A stretch of DNA of 10,839 nucleotides from Candidatus Iainarchaeum sp. (GTDB taxonomy: Archaea > Iainarchaeota > Iainarchaeia > Iainarchaeales > GCA-2688035), in contig JAFGEM010000096.1 of assembly GCA_016931555.1 (NCBI GenBank), positions 1-10,839 on the forward strand. The letters run 5' to 3'. The position numbers and the translations under genes are program-made. The notes under the pieces were generated by a model, which was not told where the DNA came from, searched no databases, and was given only the letters and a program-made list of their open reading frames with translations. Positions 1 through 6,733 of this stretch are shown here, piece after piece (the stretch's first letter is position 1; every line of letters begins with the position of its first letter).

Positions 1-13
1 AAAAGGTGTTGAT

Positions 14-406
14 ATGTCATTGGTTGACCCAATATCAGATGCTCTCGTGCATATAAAAAATAGCGACATGGTTTCCAAGAAAGAATGCAGCTTTAAGCCG
101 GCTTCAAAGCTATTGGGCGAGATTTTGAAAACACTGCAAAAGCAGAATTACATTAGTACTTTCGAGTACATTGATGACGGGAGAAGCGGAATGTTCAAAA
201 TCCAGTTAACGGGAAAATTGAACCAGTGCAAGTCAATAAAACCAAGGTATGCAGTAAAAAAGAATGATTATGAAAAATTTGAGAAAAGATATCTGCCTGC
301 AAAGGACGTTGGAGTGCTTATAGTGAGCACTGTAGAGGGAGTCTTAACTCACAGGGAAGCAAAGAAGAAAGGGCTCGGAGGCAGGCTGTTAGCTTTCGTT
401 TATTAA
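14..406 (+). CDS. rps8: Ribosomal protein uS8
   Basis: Small-subunit protein uS8, which binds the central domain of 16S rRNA and helps assemble the platform. The 130-residue product has the usual archaeal length. The N-terminus (MSLVDPISDALVHIKNSD) and the C-terminal block at residues 105-130 (VSTVEGVLTHREAKKKGLGG, ending in LLAFVY) match the family's conserved first helix and rRNA-binding C-terminal domain. The ATG is preceded by GGTG at 5-8, a good match to the archaeal anti-Shine-Dalgarno sequence, which supports this start. In archaeal spc clusters the gene before it is uS14, lying just outside this window. Identity is certain from sequence and context. Confidence 0.97.
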   Translation: MSLVDPISDALVHIKNSDMVSKKECSFKPASKLLGEILKTLQKQNYISTFEYIDDGRSGMFKIQLTGKLNQCKSIKPRYAVKKNDYEKFEKRYLPAKDVGVLIVSTVEGVLTHREAKKKGLGGRLLAFVY

Positions 407-407
407 A

Positions 408-412
408 GTGAT
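408..412 (+). promoter_or_regulatory. Shine-Dalgarno site deciding the uL6 start
   Basis: AAGTGATG directly after the uS8 stop contains GTGAT, complementary to the archaeal 16S rRNA 3' end (the site type is GGTGATC). It lies 4 bases before ATG 417, so GTG 408 and ATG 411 are more likely part of the binding site than initiation codons. The same spacing is seen before uS13 and uS4. Confidence 0.6.
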
Positions 413-416
413 GTTC

Positions 417-953
417 ATGAAAAAAGACGCGCTCACTGTCAAAATCCCTGTTCCAGAGGGAATTCAAGTAAACATAGAAGGCAAAGTTGTTTCTGTAAAG
501 GGCCCTAAAGGCGAACTAAAGAGAGAGCTTCCAAAGGAAATCAGCGCAAAAAAAGGAAACAACGAAATTATTTTAGAGGCAACTTCAAAAAAGAGGAAAA
601 CATTTGCAAGCCTCAAAAGCCTTGAGAAAATCCTGCAAAACAACATAAAAGGCGCAAACAAAGAATTCGAATACCAGTTAAAGATTGTTTTCAGCCACTT
701 CCCAATAAATGTTGCTGTCAAGGGAAACCTCGTTGAAATCAACAATTTTTTAGGCGGAAAACGCCCGCGCACTGCAAAGATTGTTCCCGGCGCAAAGGTA
801 GAGGTCAAGGGAAAAGATATTTTTACGCGCGCCAGCAGCAAAGAGGCAGCAGGACAGACAGCCGCTAACATTGAAAGCGCGGCAAAAGTCTCAGGAAGAG
901 ACAAAAGAATTTTCCAGGACGGAATTTTTATTGTAAAAAAGGGTGCCGAGTAA
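417..953 (+). CDS. rpl6: Ribosomal protein uL6
   Basis: Large-subunit protein uL6, two repeated RNA-binding domains located near the sarcin-ricin loop and the factor-binding site. The 178-residue product shows the domain-1 signature VSVKGPKGELKREL and the archaeal-type domain 2 with FSHFPINV, NFLGGKRPR and, near the C-terminus, VSGRDKRIFQDGIFIVKKG. Three starts are possible in one frame: GTG 408, ATG 411 and ATG 417. GTGAT at 408-412 looks like the Shine-Dalgarno site itself, so ATG 417 (MKKDALTVKIP) is preferred; the longer forms add only two or three residues. The stop overlaps the start of eL32 (TAATG), indicating coupled translation. Confidence 0.96.
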   Translation: MKKDALTVKIPVPEGIQVNIEGKVVSVKGPKGELKRELPKEISAKKGNNEIILEATSKKRKTFASLKSLEKILQNNIKGANKEFEYQLKIVFSHFPINVAVKGNLVEINNFLGGKRPRTAKIVPGAKVEVKGKDIFTRASSKEAAGQTAANIESAAKVSGRDKRIFQDGIFIVKKGAE

Positions 954-1591
954 TGCCAAAGAAAAAAAAGACTGACGAAAAAACAGAAAAAAAGACTGCA
1001 AAGCAAGAAGAGAAAAAAGAGGCAAAAACCAAAAAGACCGAGGAAAAAAAAGAGGCGCCGCCAAAAACAGAAAAAAAAGCAGAAACTCAAAAAAAGGAAG
1101 AAGAAAAAAAGCCTGCCAAAGAAAAAAAAGAGGAGGCAGGCAAAAAAGCGCAAGAGGAAAAAAAGGCAAAAGCACTCAAAAAAAAGATTATTGAAAAATG
1201 GGTTAACCCAAAGAAAAGCCAAGAAGCAAAAAAAATGAGCAGGCTTGTAAAGAAAAAGAGAATGTTCAGGGGAAGATTCGGGCAAAGAAACAGGCGCAGA
1301 AAGATTTCAAATGAAAAATGGCAAAAATGGAGAAAACCGCACGGAATGGACATTATTCACAAGAGGGAAGACGGAGTAAGAGTAAAAATCGGTTTTAGAA
1401 ACAGCAACATTACAAGAGGATTGCACCCAAGCGGCTACAAAGAAGTCTTAGTGAGAAACATGGCAGAATTGGAAGCCGCGGCAGGAGAAAAAAACAGCGC
1501 AGTGAGAATCGCAAGAACAATCGGCATCAGAAAGAAAAAAGAAATGCTGAAAAAAGCCAAAGAGCTCAAGCTATGGGTATTGAACGCTTAA
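953..1591 (+). CDS. rpl32e: Ribosomal protein eL32 with long Lys/Glu N-terminal extension
   Basis: Archaeal/eukaryotic large-subunit protein eL32. The recognisable core is residues 98-212: RMFRGRFGQRNRRRKISNEKWQ, then KWRKPHGMD, IGFRN, the family hallmark RGLHPSGYKEVLVRN, an ELE motif and a basic C-terminus. Residues 1-95 are an added tail made almost only of Lys, Glu, Ala, Thr and Gln, with no family similarity that I can see. The extended start is supported by GGGTG at 941-945, 8 bases before the ATG, and by the TAATG overlap with uL6; the next in-frame ATG (codon 95, 1235) has no Shine-Dalgarno site. From general knowledge, eL32 of halophilic archaea also has a long, disordered N-terminal extension, so the feature has precedent, but this one is lysine-rich rather than strongly acidic. 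Confidence 0.93.
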   Translation: MPKKKKTDEKTEKKTAKQEEKKEAKTKKTEEKKEAPPKTEKKAETQKKEEEKKPAKEKKEEAGKKAQEEKKAKALKKKIIEKWVNPKKSQEAKKMSRLVKKKRMFRGRFGQRNRRRKISNEKWQKWRKPHGMDIIHKREDGVRVKIGFRNSNITRGLHPSGYKEVLVRNMAELEAAAGEKNSAVRIARTIGIRKKKEMLKKAKELKLWVLNA

Positions 1592-1604
1592 AGGTGAACC
1601 AAAA

Positions 1605-2057
1605 ATGCAGTCAAAAAAAGTCAAACAACTAGCAGCAAAAATATTGAACTGCGGAACAGGCAGGGTTTGGTTTAGCCCAACGGACTTTGAAAAAATAAAG
1701 TCTGCCATGACAAAGGAAGACATTAAGGAACTCATAAAGCAGGGAGTAATAAAAAAGAAAAAAATTAATTGCCAGAGCAGAGGAAGGGCGCGAATACTAA
1801 AGAAAAAGAAAGCAAGGGGAAGAAAAAAAGGTTTTGGGGCCCGGCGCGGAAGAAAAAAGGCAAGAACAGAAACCAAAAAGAGATGGATGAAAAGAGTAAG
1901 GGCAATGCGCAGCGAACTAAAAAAATTAAGAAAAGAAAATCCAAAGGCAGTTGAAAAAATAGGATACAGAAAATTATACAAAATGGTTAAGGGAAATTTC
2001 TTCAAAGGCAAAAAATACGTAGCTGCCTTTGTTGAAGGCAAAAAAACCAAAAGGTAA
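1605..2057 (+). CDS. rpl19e: Ribosomal protein eL19
   Basis: Archaeal/eukaryotic large-subunit protein eL19, a highly basic, mostly helical protein that forms an inter-subunit bridge. The 150-residue length is normal. Family signatures are LAAKILNCGTGRVWFSPTD (residues 9-27), the LIKQGVIK turn (43-50), QSRGRAR (57-63), a glycine/arginine-rich stretch with GFGARRGRKKAR (76-87), RWMKRVRAMR (93-102) and YRKLYKMVKGNFF (121-133). The start is well defined: AAGGTGAACC follows the eL32 stop and GGTGA at 1593-1597 lies 7 bases before the ATG. Its position between eL32 and uL18 is canonical. Confidence 0.97.
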   Translation: MQSKKVKQLAAKILNCGTGRVWFSPTDFEKIKSAMTKEDIKELIKQGVIKKKKINCQSRGRARILKKKKARGRKKGFGARRGRKKARTETKKRWMKRVRAMRSELKKLRKENPKAVEKIGYRKLYKMVKGNFFKGKKYVAAFVEGKKTKR

Positions 2058-2062
2058 TCAAA

Positions 2063-2647
2063 ATGGCAAAAAACGCGAACTACAAAGTTGCCTTCCGAAG
2101 AAGAAGGGAAAAGAAAACCAATTACAAAAAGAGGCTTGCAGGAGTCAAAAGCAGGCTCCCGAAAATGGTTATAAGGCAGTCAAACAAATACTTTACAGTC
2201 CAAACAATAAAATTCGAGCCGACAGGAGACAAGATAATTGCAATGGCCTCAAGCAAAGAACTCGAAAAATTCGGGTGGAACGCAGGAAAAAGAAATTTGC
2301 CGGCAGCATACCTAACTGGCTTGCTGGCAGGCATGAAAACCCAAAAAGCAGGGTTAAAAAAGGCGATATGGGACATTGGCTTCAAAACACCCGTGCACGG
2401 CGCAAGATGCTTTGCAGCACTCAAAGGAGCCATTGAATCGGGATTGGAAATTCCCTCAGAAGCCAAAGCACTTCCATCAGACGAACGTGTCTCTGGAAAA
2501 CACATTGAGGATTATGCAAAAAAGCTTTCAGATGAAGAATTTAACAAAAGATTTTCAGGTTACGCAAAAAACAAGGTTGACGCAAAAAATTTAGTGGGCA
2601 TGTTCGAAAGCGCAAAGCAAAAGATTATGCAGGGTGTTAAGGAATGA
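2063..2647 (+). CDS. rpl18: Ribosomal protein uL18
   Basis: Large-subunit protein uL18 (eukaryotic L5 type), which binds 5S rRNA in the central protuberance. The 194-residue product has the archaeal form: a basic N-terminus (YKVAFRRRREKKTNYKKRL), the RLPKMVIRQSNKYFTVQTIKF strand region, GWNAGKRNLPAAYLTGLLAG (71-90), and GFKTPVHGARCFAALKGAIE followed by GLEIP (106-131). The C-terminal segment with DERVSGKHIEDYAKKL matches archaeal/eukaryotic uL18 and is absent in bacteria. GGTAATC overlapping the eL19 stop is a one-mismatch Shine-Dalgarno site. The stop overlaps the uS5 ATG (ATGA at 2644-2647). Confidence 0.97.
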   Translation: MAKNANYKVAFRRRREKKTNYKKRLAGVKSRLPKMVIRQSNKYFTVQTIKFEPTGDKIIAMASSKELEKFGWNAGKRNLPAAYLTGLLAGMKTQKAGLKKAIWDIGFKTPVHGARCFAALKGAIESGLEIPSEAKALPSDERVSGKHIEDYAKKLSDEEFNKRFSGYAKNKVDAKNLVGMFESAKQKIMQGVKE

Positions 2648-3324
2648 AAAGAAGGGAAAGGGAAGAAACAAGGCACGAAGACGAAAGAGAAAAGAATCTG
2701 GCAAACTGGATTCCAAAAACAGAGATAGGAAAAAAAGTTCGCGCGGGAGAAATAACAAAAATCGAAGAAATATTTGAGAAAAACAAAAGCATTCTCGAAC
2801 CAGAAATAATTGACTCTCTCCTCGAGTTAGAGGAAAAAATGGTTGACTTCAAAAAAACAACAAGGGTAACAAGAGCCGGAAGACAATTCAGCTTCAGAGC
2901 CGCTGTTTTAGTCGGAAACAAAAACGGCTTTGTTGGGTTAGGAACAGCAAAAGACAAAGAAAGATGGCCCGCAATCAGAAAAGCCACTAAAAAAGCAAAA
3001 CTAAACATCTCCAAAATAAGAAGAGGCTGCGGAAGCTGGGAATGCACCTGCGGATTGGGCCACAGTGTCCCATTCAGGGTAACTGGCAAAGCAAGTTCAG
3101 TCAAAGTCACATTAATTCCCGCTCCAAAAGGAACAGGCCTTGTTGCAGGAGACAACATAAAAGAGGTGCTGCAGTTTGCAGGAATAACCGATGTTTGGGT
3201 TAAATCATTTGGCAGCACTTCAACAAAACTGAATTTTGTTCTTGCGACACTTGATGCATTAAAACAAACCACAAAAATGAAGGCTTCAAACGAAATAATA
3301 AAAAAGGATGAACAACAAAGGTGA
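2644..3324 (+). CDS. rps5: Ribosomal protein uS5
   Basis: Small-subunit protein uS5, near the mRNA entry and decoding region, involved in accuracy. The 226-residue product has the archaeal/eukaryotic S2-type layout: a charged N-terminal extension (about residues 1-65), the double-stranded-RNA-binding-like domain (TRAGRQFSFRAAVLVGNKNGFVGLG, split over residues 76-100), the cysteine-containing RRGCGSWECTCGLGHSVPF loop (127-144; Cys 129, 134, 136), and the C-terminal domain with PAPKGTGLVAGD (159-170) and a conserved FGSTSTKLNFVLATLDAL block. The start ATG overlaps the uL18 stop; GGGTG at 2632-2636 is the Shine-Dalgarno site. The stop TGA is embedded in the Shine-Dalgarno site of uL30. Confidence 0.97.
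   Translation: MKRREREETRHEDEREKNLANWIPKTEIGKKVRAGEITKIEEIFEKNKSILEPEIIDSLLELEEKMVDFKKTTRVTRAGRQFSFRAAVLVGNKNGFVGLGTAKDKERWPAIRKATKKAKLNISKIRRGCGSWECTCGLGHSVPFRVTGKASSVKVTLIPAPKGTGLVAGDNIKEVLQFAGITDVWVKSFGSTSTKLNFVLATLDALKQTTKMKASNEIIKKDEQQR
3320..3324 (+). promoter_or_regulatory. Shine-Dalgarno site deciding the uL30 start
   Basis: AAAGGTGA at 3317-3324 spans the uS5 stop (TGA 3322-3324) and lies 5 bases before ATG 3330. It explains the in-frame GTG at 3321 as part of the ribosome-binding site rather than an initiation codon. Confidence 0.65.
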
Positions 3325-3329
3325 ATAAA

Positions 3330-3785
3330 ATGCTTGCAGTAATAAGAGTACGAGGAAAAACACGCTTGAATGTAAACCTAAAGAAAACCCTCGAATTAAT
3401 GGGGCTAAGTACTGCAAACCAAATGGTGTTTCTCCCTGAAAAACAACTTCCAATGATAAAAAAAGTCGTGGGATATGTTACCTGGGGCGAAATAGAGCCA
3501 AGCATCCTTGAAAATGTTTTGGCAAAGCGCGGAAGAGTGGCAGGCAACAAAAAAATTGATGCAGAATTCCTCAAAAAGCACGGCTTCAAATCAATAAAAG
3601 AACTCGCGCAATCTGTCATGGAAGAAAAGGTAAAGCTAAAAAAATTAGGAGCAAAGCCCGTGTTCAGGCTAAAGCCCCCCAGAAAAGGCTTTGGGAGAAA
3701 GGGAATCAAAAAGCCGTACAGCCAGGGCGGCGCTCTGGGCTACAGGGCAAGCGACATTAATGATTTGATAAAAAGAATGAGCTAA
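3330..3785 (+). CDS. rpl30: Ribosomal protein uL30
   Basis: Large-subunit protein uL30 in its long archaeal/eukaryotic (L7) form, 151 residues from ATG 3330. The N-terminus MLAVIRVRGKTRLN begins the ferredoxin-like core common to all uL30 proteins; the archaeal extension includes VGYVTWGEIEPSILENVLAKRGR, then HGFKSIKELAQSV and a basic C-terminal FRLKPPRKGFGRKGIKKPYS region. An in-frame GTG at 3321 would add MNK, but it lies inside the GGTGA Shine-Dalgarno site at 3320-3324, and MLAVIRVRG matches the usual start of the family, so ATG 3330 is chosen. Confidence 0.96.
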   Translation: MLAVIRVRGKTRLNVNLKKTLELMGLSTANQMVFLPEKQLPMIKKVVGYVTWGEIEPSILENVLAKRGRVAGNKKIDAEFLKKHGFKSIKELAQSVMEEKVKLKKLGAKPVFRLKPPRKGFGRKGIKKPYSQGGALGYRASDINDLIKRMS

Positions 3786-3804
3786 AAGCAAGGGCTGGAT
3801 TTTT

Positions 3805-4359
3805 ATGACTGTGAGAAAAAGCAAACGCAGGAAAAAGTACCTCGGAAAAAGAAGCCACGGCGCAGGCAATACAAAGAACAGGCGCGGAGCCGGCTGCAGA
3901 GGCGGAAGAGGACTTGGAGGAAGCCAAAAACACAAGGCAAACCTGAACATATCCCGATTTGGAACCGAAAGAAAACAAATTATTGCGAAAAAAGAAACAA
4001 AAGCAATTAATCTTGACATGCTGGTGCAGCTACTGCCAAAATGGATTGAGGAAAAAAAAGTTGAAAAAACTGCGAACGGAATTGGTGTCGACGGCAAAAA
4101 AATTGGTTTTGGCAAGATTTTGGGAAAATCGCAGGATTTAAAAGAGAAATTGTTAATTAAGAATTTGAGAGTGAGCAAAAAAGCCCACGAAAAAATTGTT
4201 GCTGCCGGCGGCTCAATTGAAGAAGACACAGGTTTTGAACAAGAGGAAGACGAAAACCCTGAACAGGAAGACAAACAAAGCAAAGAAGCATTGGAAGGGG
4301 AACCGGAAGCACAAGAAAAAGGAAATGGGAATAAAGAGGCTAAGGGTGCAAATGAATGA
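3805..4359 (+). CDS. rpl15: Ribosomal protein uL15 with acidic C-terminal tail
   Basis: Large-subunit protein uL15, a late-assembly protein of the 50S core. Its glycine/arginine-rich N-terminus (GAGNTKNRRGAGCRGGRGLG, residues 19-38, then GSQKHK) is the family hallmark that threads into 23S rRNA. The middle (about 64-135) contains the NLDMLVQLLP segment and the globular GFGKILGK part, ending near IVAAGGSIE, where archaeal uL15 normally stops. Residues 139-184 are an extra tail rich in Glu, Gln, Asn and Asp, strongly acidic in contrast to the basic core. The ribosome-binding site is weak (GGGCTGGAT at 3791-3799), and this gene follows the largest gap of the first block (19 bases). Its stop overlaps the secY ATG. 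Confidence 0.95.
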   Translation: MTVRKSKRRKKYLGKRSHGAGNTKNRRGAGCRGGRGLGGSQKHKANLNISRFGTERKQIIAKKETKAINLDMLVQLLPKWIEEKKVEKTANGIGVDGKKIGFGKILGKSQDLKEKLLIKNLRVSKKAHEKIVAAGGSIEEDTGFEQEEDENPEQEDKQSKEALEGEPEAQEKGNGNKEAKGANE

Positions 4360-5717
4360 GTTTTCTTGATGCATTGCAAAAAATTTCTGGTTACCTCCCA
4401 GAGGTTAAAACGCCCGCAACAAAGCCAAACCTAACAAGAAAACTAATTTGGAGTGCAATTGCACTAGTACTGTTTTTTGCATTGGGAAACATCACACTCT
4501 GGGGCCTGGAAGCACACGCGGGCGAGCGGCTCGGGCAGCTGCAGACAATACTTGCAAGCGATGTCGGAACTTTAATCTCTGCAGGAATAGGCCCAATAGT
4601 CCTTGCTTCGATTATACTGCAACTTTCCGTTGGAAGCGGGATAATTAATATTAATTTAAGCGACCCAAAGGGGCGAGCGCAATTCCAAAGCATTCAAAAG
4701 CTTTTGGCAGTAGTTCTTTGCTTCTTTGAAGCAGGGGTATACACATTCTCAGGAATGCTTCTGCCAATACCTGGACTGGCATGGGCAGTTATTCTCCAGG
4801 TAGCCTTCGGCAGCTTAATACTGCTTTATTTGGACGAGGTTGTTTCAAAATACGGCCTCGGCTCAGGAATAGGATTGTTTATTGCAGGCGGAGTCTCTGC
4901 AAGATTCTTTTGGGTTCTATTCAGCCCGCCTATTCCCGCAAACCCGACAGGCGGCTTAATTGCAACATTCATTGCAAACCTTGGATTCGGCCCAGACTTT
5001 TTACTGTTCCTGCCAGTAGTAATTGCAGTAATAATTTTTGCAATAATTGTCTTTGCTGAGGGAATGCACGTAAACATTCCAATAACAATGGGCACAAGGG
5101 GCACTGGAGGCAGATTCCCGGTAAAACTCTTGTATGTCTCCAACATACCAGTAATACTTGCCGTAGCATTATTCGCGAACCTGCATTTATGGGCAACAAT
5201 AACAAAAGACATTCCAATACTAGGGCAAATAATGGGAGCAGTGCAATGGGCTACAACAAGCCAGTATAATTTATTCTCGGATTTGATTGTTGCAATCGGA
5301 GGCAATGGATTCCTGCCTGGGCTTACACTGATGGGGCCAGTTATAGTGCAGGCAATAGCATACATTATAGTATTGATTTTGATTTGCATTGTTTTCGGAG
5401 TGTTCTGGGTTAACATGGGAGGCCAAGGACCCGAAGCAGTGGCAAAGCAACTGCAGAGCTCTGGAATGTATATTCCCGGATTTAGGCGCGATGAACGCAT
5501 AATCCAAAGGGTTCTGGAACGTTATATCCCAACAATTACAATACTCGGAAGCATTTTTGTTGCGCTTCTCGCAGCCTTTGGAGACATGACTCTCGGGGCA
5601 TTAGCATCAGGAACAGGAATCTTGCTGACTGTGGGAATAATTTACAGGCTATACGAAGAGCTTGCAAAAGAACAAATGGTTGCAGCACACCCCCTACTCG
5701 GGAGGTTGTTCAAATAA
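4356..5717 (+). CDS. secY: Preprotein translocase subunit SecY
   Basis: Central pore subunit of the archaeal Sec translocon, in the cytoplasmic membrane, for protein export and membrane insertion. The 453 residues hold about ten hydrophobic helices. Recognisable parts are an amphipathic N-terminal helix (SFLDALQKISGYLPEV), TM1 at about residues 31-50, the plug/TM2 region with LASDVGTLISAGIGPIVLAS followed by IILQLSVGS, the GLGSGIGLFIAGG segment, the cytoplasmic loop with VAKQLQSSGMYIPGFRRDER (the ribosome- and SRP-receptor-contacting loop in the family), and the C-terminal block TGILLTVGIIYRLYEELAKE. The start overlaps the uL15 stop (ATGA), with GGGTG at 4344-4348. Position after uL15 is conserved in bacteria and archaea. 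The gene that usually follows in archaea, adk, is absent. Confidence 0.98.
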   Translation: MSFLDALQKISGYLPEVKTPATKPNLTRKLIWSAIALVLFFALGNITLWGLEAHAGERLGQLQTILASDVGTLISAGIGPIVLASIILQLSVGSGIININLSDPKGRAQFQSIQKLLAVVLCFFEAGVYTFSGMLLPIPGLAWAVILQVAFGSLILLYLDEVVSKYGLGSGIGLFIAGGVSARFFWVLFSPPIPANPTGGLIATFIANLGFGPDFLLFLPVVIAVIIFAIIVFAEGMHVNIPITMGTRGTGGRFPVKLLYVSNIPVILAVALFANLHLWATITKDIPILGQIMGAVQWATTSQYNLFSDLIVAIGGNGFLPGLTLMGPVIVQAIAYIIVLILICIVFGVFWVNMGGQGPEAVAKQLQSSGMYIPGFRRDERIIQRVLERYIPTITILGSIFVALLAAFGDMTLGALASGTGILLTVGIIYRLYEELAKEQMVAAHPLLGRLFK

Positions 5718-5751
5718 CAGCAAAAAAAGGCCTGCAGAATGGTTTTTATTG

Positions 5752-5765
5752 TTTTGCATGCAAAA
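5752..5765. repeat. 14-base perfect palindrome TTTTGCATGCAAAA
   Basis: TTTTGCATGCAAAA reads the same on both strands. It sits 35 bases after the secY stop and about 130 bases before the DUF106 gene. Possible roles are a dimeric regulator's operator or a chance A/T-rich palindrome; the short GC core makes it a poor RNA hairpin because no loop remains. The sequence alone does not decide. Confidence 0.5.
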
Positions 5766-5806
5766 ATTTGTTAATCAACCCTTGTTTGGTGAGTAATCCA
5801 GGCAAG

Positions 5807-5854
5807 CGAAGCACTTTCCCAAGGGTTTCAAAAACGAACGGAGTGAGTGCTTTG
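5807..5854 (+). repeat. Imperfect inverted repeat (possible RNA hairpin)
   Basis: Arms CGAAGCACT (5807-5815) and AGTGCTTTG (5846-5854) can form nine base pairs including one G-U, around a 30-base loop. A second pairing, TTTCAAA with TTTGAAA, competes with it. Such paired motifs (here GCGAAGC and CGAACGGAGTGAGTG) can be members of a dispersed intergenic repeat family, which can be checked only against the rest of the genome. Confidence 0.4.
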
Positions 5855-5883
5855 AAAGGCTTAAGCAATAGGGCATCACGGGG

Positions 5884-6408
5884 TTGAAAAATACTATGGT
5901 GTTTATATCCCCTATTGTTGATATCGCTTTGGTTTGCGTTGTAATGGTGTGTATTTCACAAACCCTGCAGCGAAAACTCGTTGACAGGAAAAAGCTAAAG
6001 CGCGATCAACAAGAGCTAAAGGAAAAGCAAAAACGCGTAAAAGAATTAATGCAAAAGGAGGACCCAGAGTCAAAAAAAGAGCTTGAAAAACTGCAGACAG
6101 AAATGCTGGAATTAATGGCTTCAACAATGAAGGCAAGCACAAAACCCATGTTTGTTTCACTGCCGCTGTTCTTCGTTGTTTATGGTTTGCTGGCAATGGT
6201 TTATTCCGGCAGCCTAATAGAACTGCCATTCCCTGTTCTTGTCCTGCACAGGAGCGCAGAGTTCTTTAATTTTCCGTCAATCCCGGATATCACGTCACAA
6301 ATAAGCTGGCTCTGGTGGTATGTTTACTGCTCTGTAACAACGAGCATAATTATTTCACTTGCCTTAAAAGCCTATGAAAAGTCAAAAGAAAACCAAATAA
6401 AAAAATAG
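5884..6408 (+). CDS. DUF106 / EMC3-TMCO1-like membrane insertase (Oxa1/YidC superfamily)
   Basis: Integral membrane protein of the archaeal DUF106 family, the Oxa1/YidC/EMC3-like insertase group thought to help insert membrane proteins. The layout fits: a first hydrophobic helix (VDIALVCVVMVCISQTL), a charged coiled-coil hairpin (about residues 28-80, with RDQQELKEKQKRVKELMQK and KKELEKLQTEMLELM), then TM2 after KPMFVSLPLFFVVYGLLAMVY and TM3 near WLWWYVYCSVTTSIIISLAL. Length is typical. Position near secY and before eL34 is the usual archaeal context. The start is uncertain: TTG 5884 gives 174 residues, ATG 5896 gives 170 (MVFISPIVD). GGGGTTGA at 5880-5887 could serve as the binding site for ATG 5896. 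The 5' end of the entry follows the longer form. Function is inferred from the family. Confidence 0.88.
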   Translation: MKNTMVFISPIVDIALVCVVMVCISQTLQRKLVDRKKLKRDQQELKEKQKRVKELMQKEDPESKKELEKLQTEMLELMASTMKASTKPMFVSLPLFFVVYGLLAMVYSGSLIELPFPVLVLHRSAEFFNFPSIPDITSQISWLWWYVYCSVTTSIIISLALKAYEKSKENQIKK

Positions 6409-6420
6409 GGTGTAAAAGTC

Positions 6421-6732
6421 TTGCAGAAAAAAAAATATCTAAAAAAGGGCAAAAGCCACGGGCAGAAAATAAATTTGGTTAGCGGTAAGAGCGCAAAAAA
6501 AACCTGCGCACTCTGCAAGGCACAGCTCCACGGAGTTCCCCACGGCGCAAAAACCTCGGCAACAAAAAAACTTAGCAAGACACAAAAAAGGCCCAGCGCT
6601 ATTTTTGGAGGAATACTCTGCAATAAATGCAGGAGTATGATTGCCGAGGAAACAGCAAAAATTTTGAGCGGAAAAGAAAGCCTTGATTTAAGAGCAAAAC
6701 CCTACGTCGAAATAATGCTGAAGAGTGTTTAA
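6421..6732 (+). CDS. rpl34e: Ribosomal protein eL34
   Basis: Archaeal/eukaryotic large-subunit protein eL34, a small zinc-binding protein. Cysteines 29, 32, 67 and 70 (CALC and CNKC) form the expected zinc site. Family signatures are KAQLHGVP (33-40), KLSKTQKRPSAIFGGILC (50-67) and a short C-terminal helix. Residues from about 83 to 103 extend past the usual end. Initiation appears to be at TTG 6421: no ATG occurs upstream of the conserved part, and GGGTG at 6408-6412 is 8 bases before it. A run of nine A follows the start (6426-6434), so frame errors or slippage are possible there. In many archaea cmk lies between eL34 and eL14; here the genes are one base apart. Confidence 0.92.
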   Translation: MQKKKYLKKGKSHGQKINLVSGKSAKKTCALCKAQLHGVPHGAKTSATKKLSKTQKRPSAIFGGILCNKCRSMIAEETAKILSGKESLDLRAKPYVEIMLKSV

Positions 6733-6733
6733 A

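Larger units (their letters stand above)
5718..5883 (+). other. 166-base spacer after secY with palindrome and inverted repeat
   Basis: This is the longest non-coding stretch in the window. No open reading frame, P-loop-type codon pattern or adk remnant is visible. It begins with TTTTTATT (5743-5750), which could be a weak TATA-like element or termination signal, followed by the perfect palindrome TTTTGCATGCAAAA (5752-5765). Further on, CGAAGCACT (5807-5815) pairs with AGTGCTTTG (5846-5854), nine pairs with one G-U, and TTTCAAA (5826-5832) is complementary to TTTGAAA (5851-5857), so two folds compete. GCTTAAGC (5859-5866) is another short palindrome. It may hold a terminator for the first transcript and a promoter for the next, but neither is proven. 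Confidence 0.5.

Noticed and set aside
959..1180. Tandem DNA repeat in the 5' part of eL32
   Set aside because: The A-rich pattern comes from codon-level Lys/Glu low complexity; no fixed repeat unit is conserved from copy to copy.
464..1353. Long minus-strand open frames rich in Phe, Leu and Ser, here and opposite uS4, eL19 and other genes
   Set aside because: They are the complement of Lys/Glu-rich coding sequence (AAA read as TTT), lack ribosome-binding sites and family motifs, and lie wholly over well-identified genes.
2029..2436. 135-codon plus-strand frame overlapping eL19 and uL18
   Set aside because: It is an out-of-frame shadow of uL18 with basic, low-complexity composition and no support.
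5718..5883. Degraded adenylate kinase gene
   Set aside because: No trace of a P-loop or other adk motif in any forward frame, and the stretch is too short and too rich in inverted repeats.
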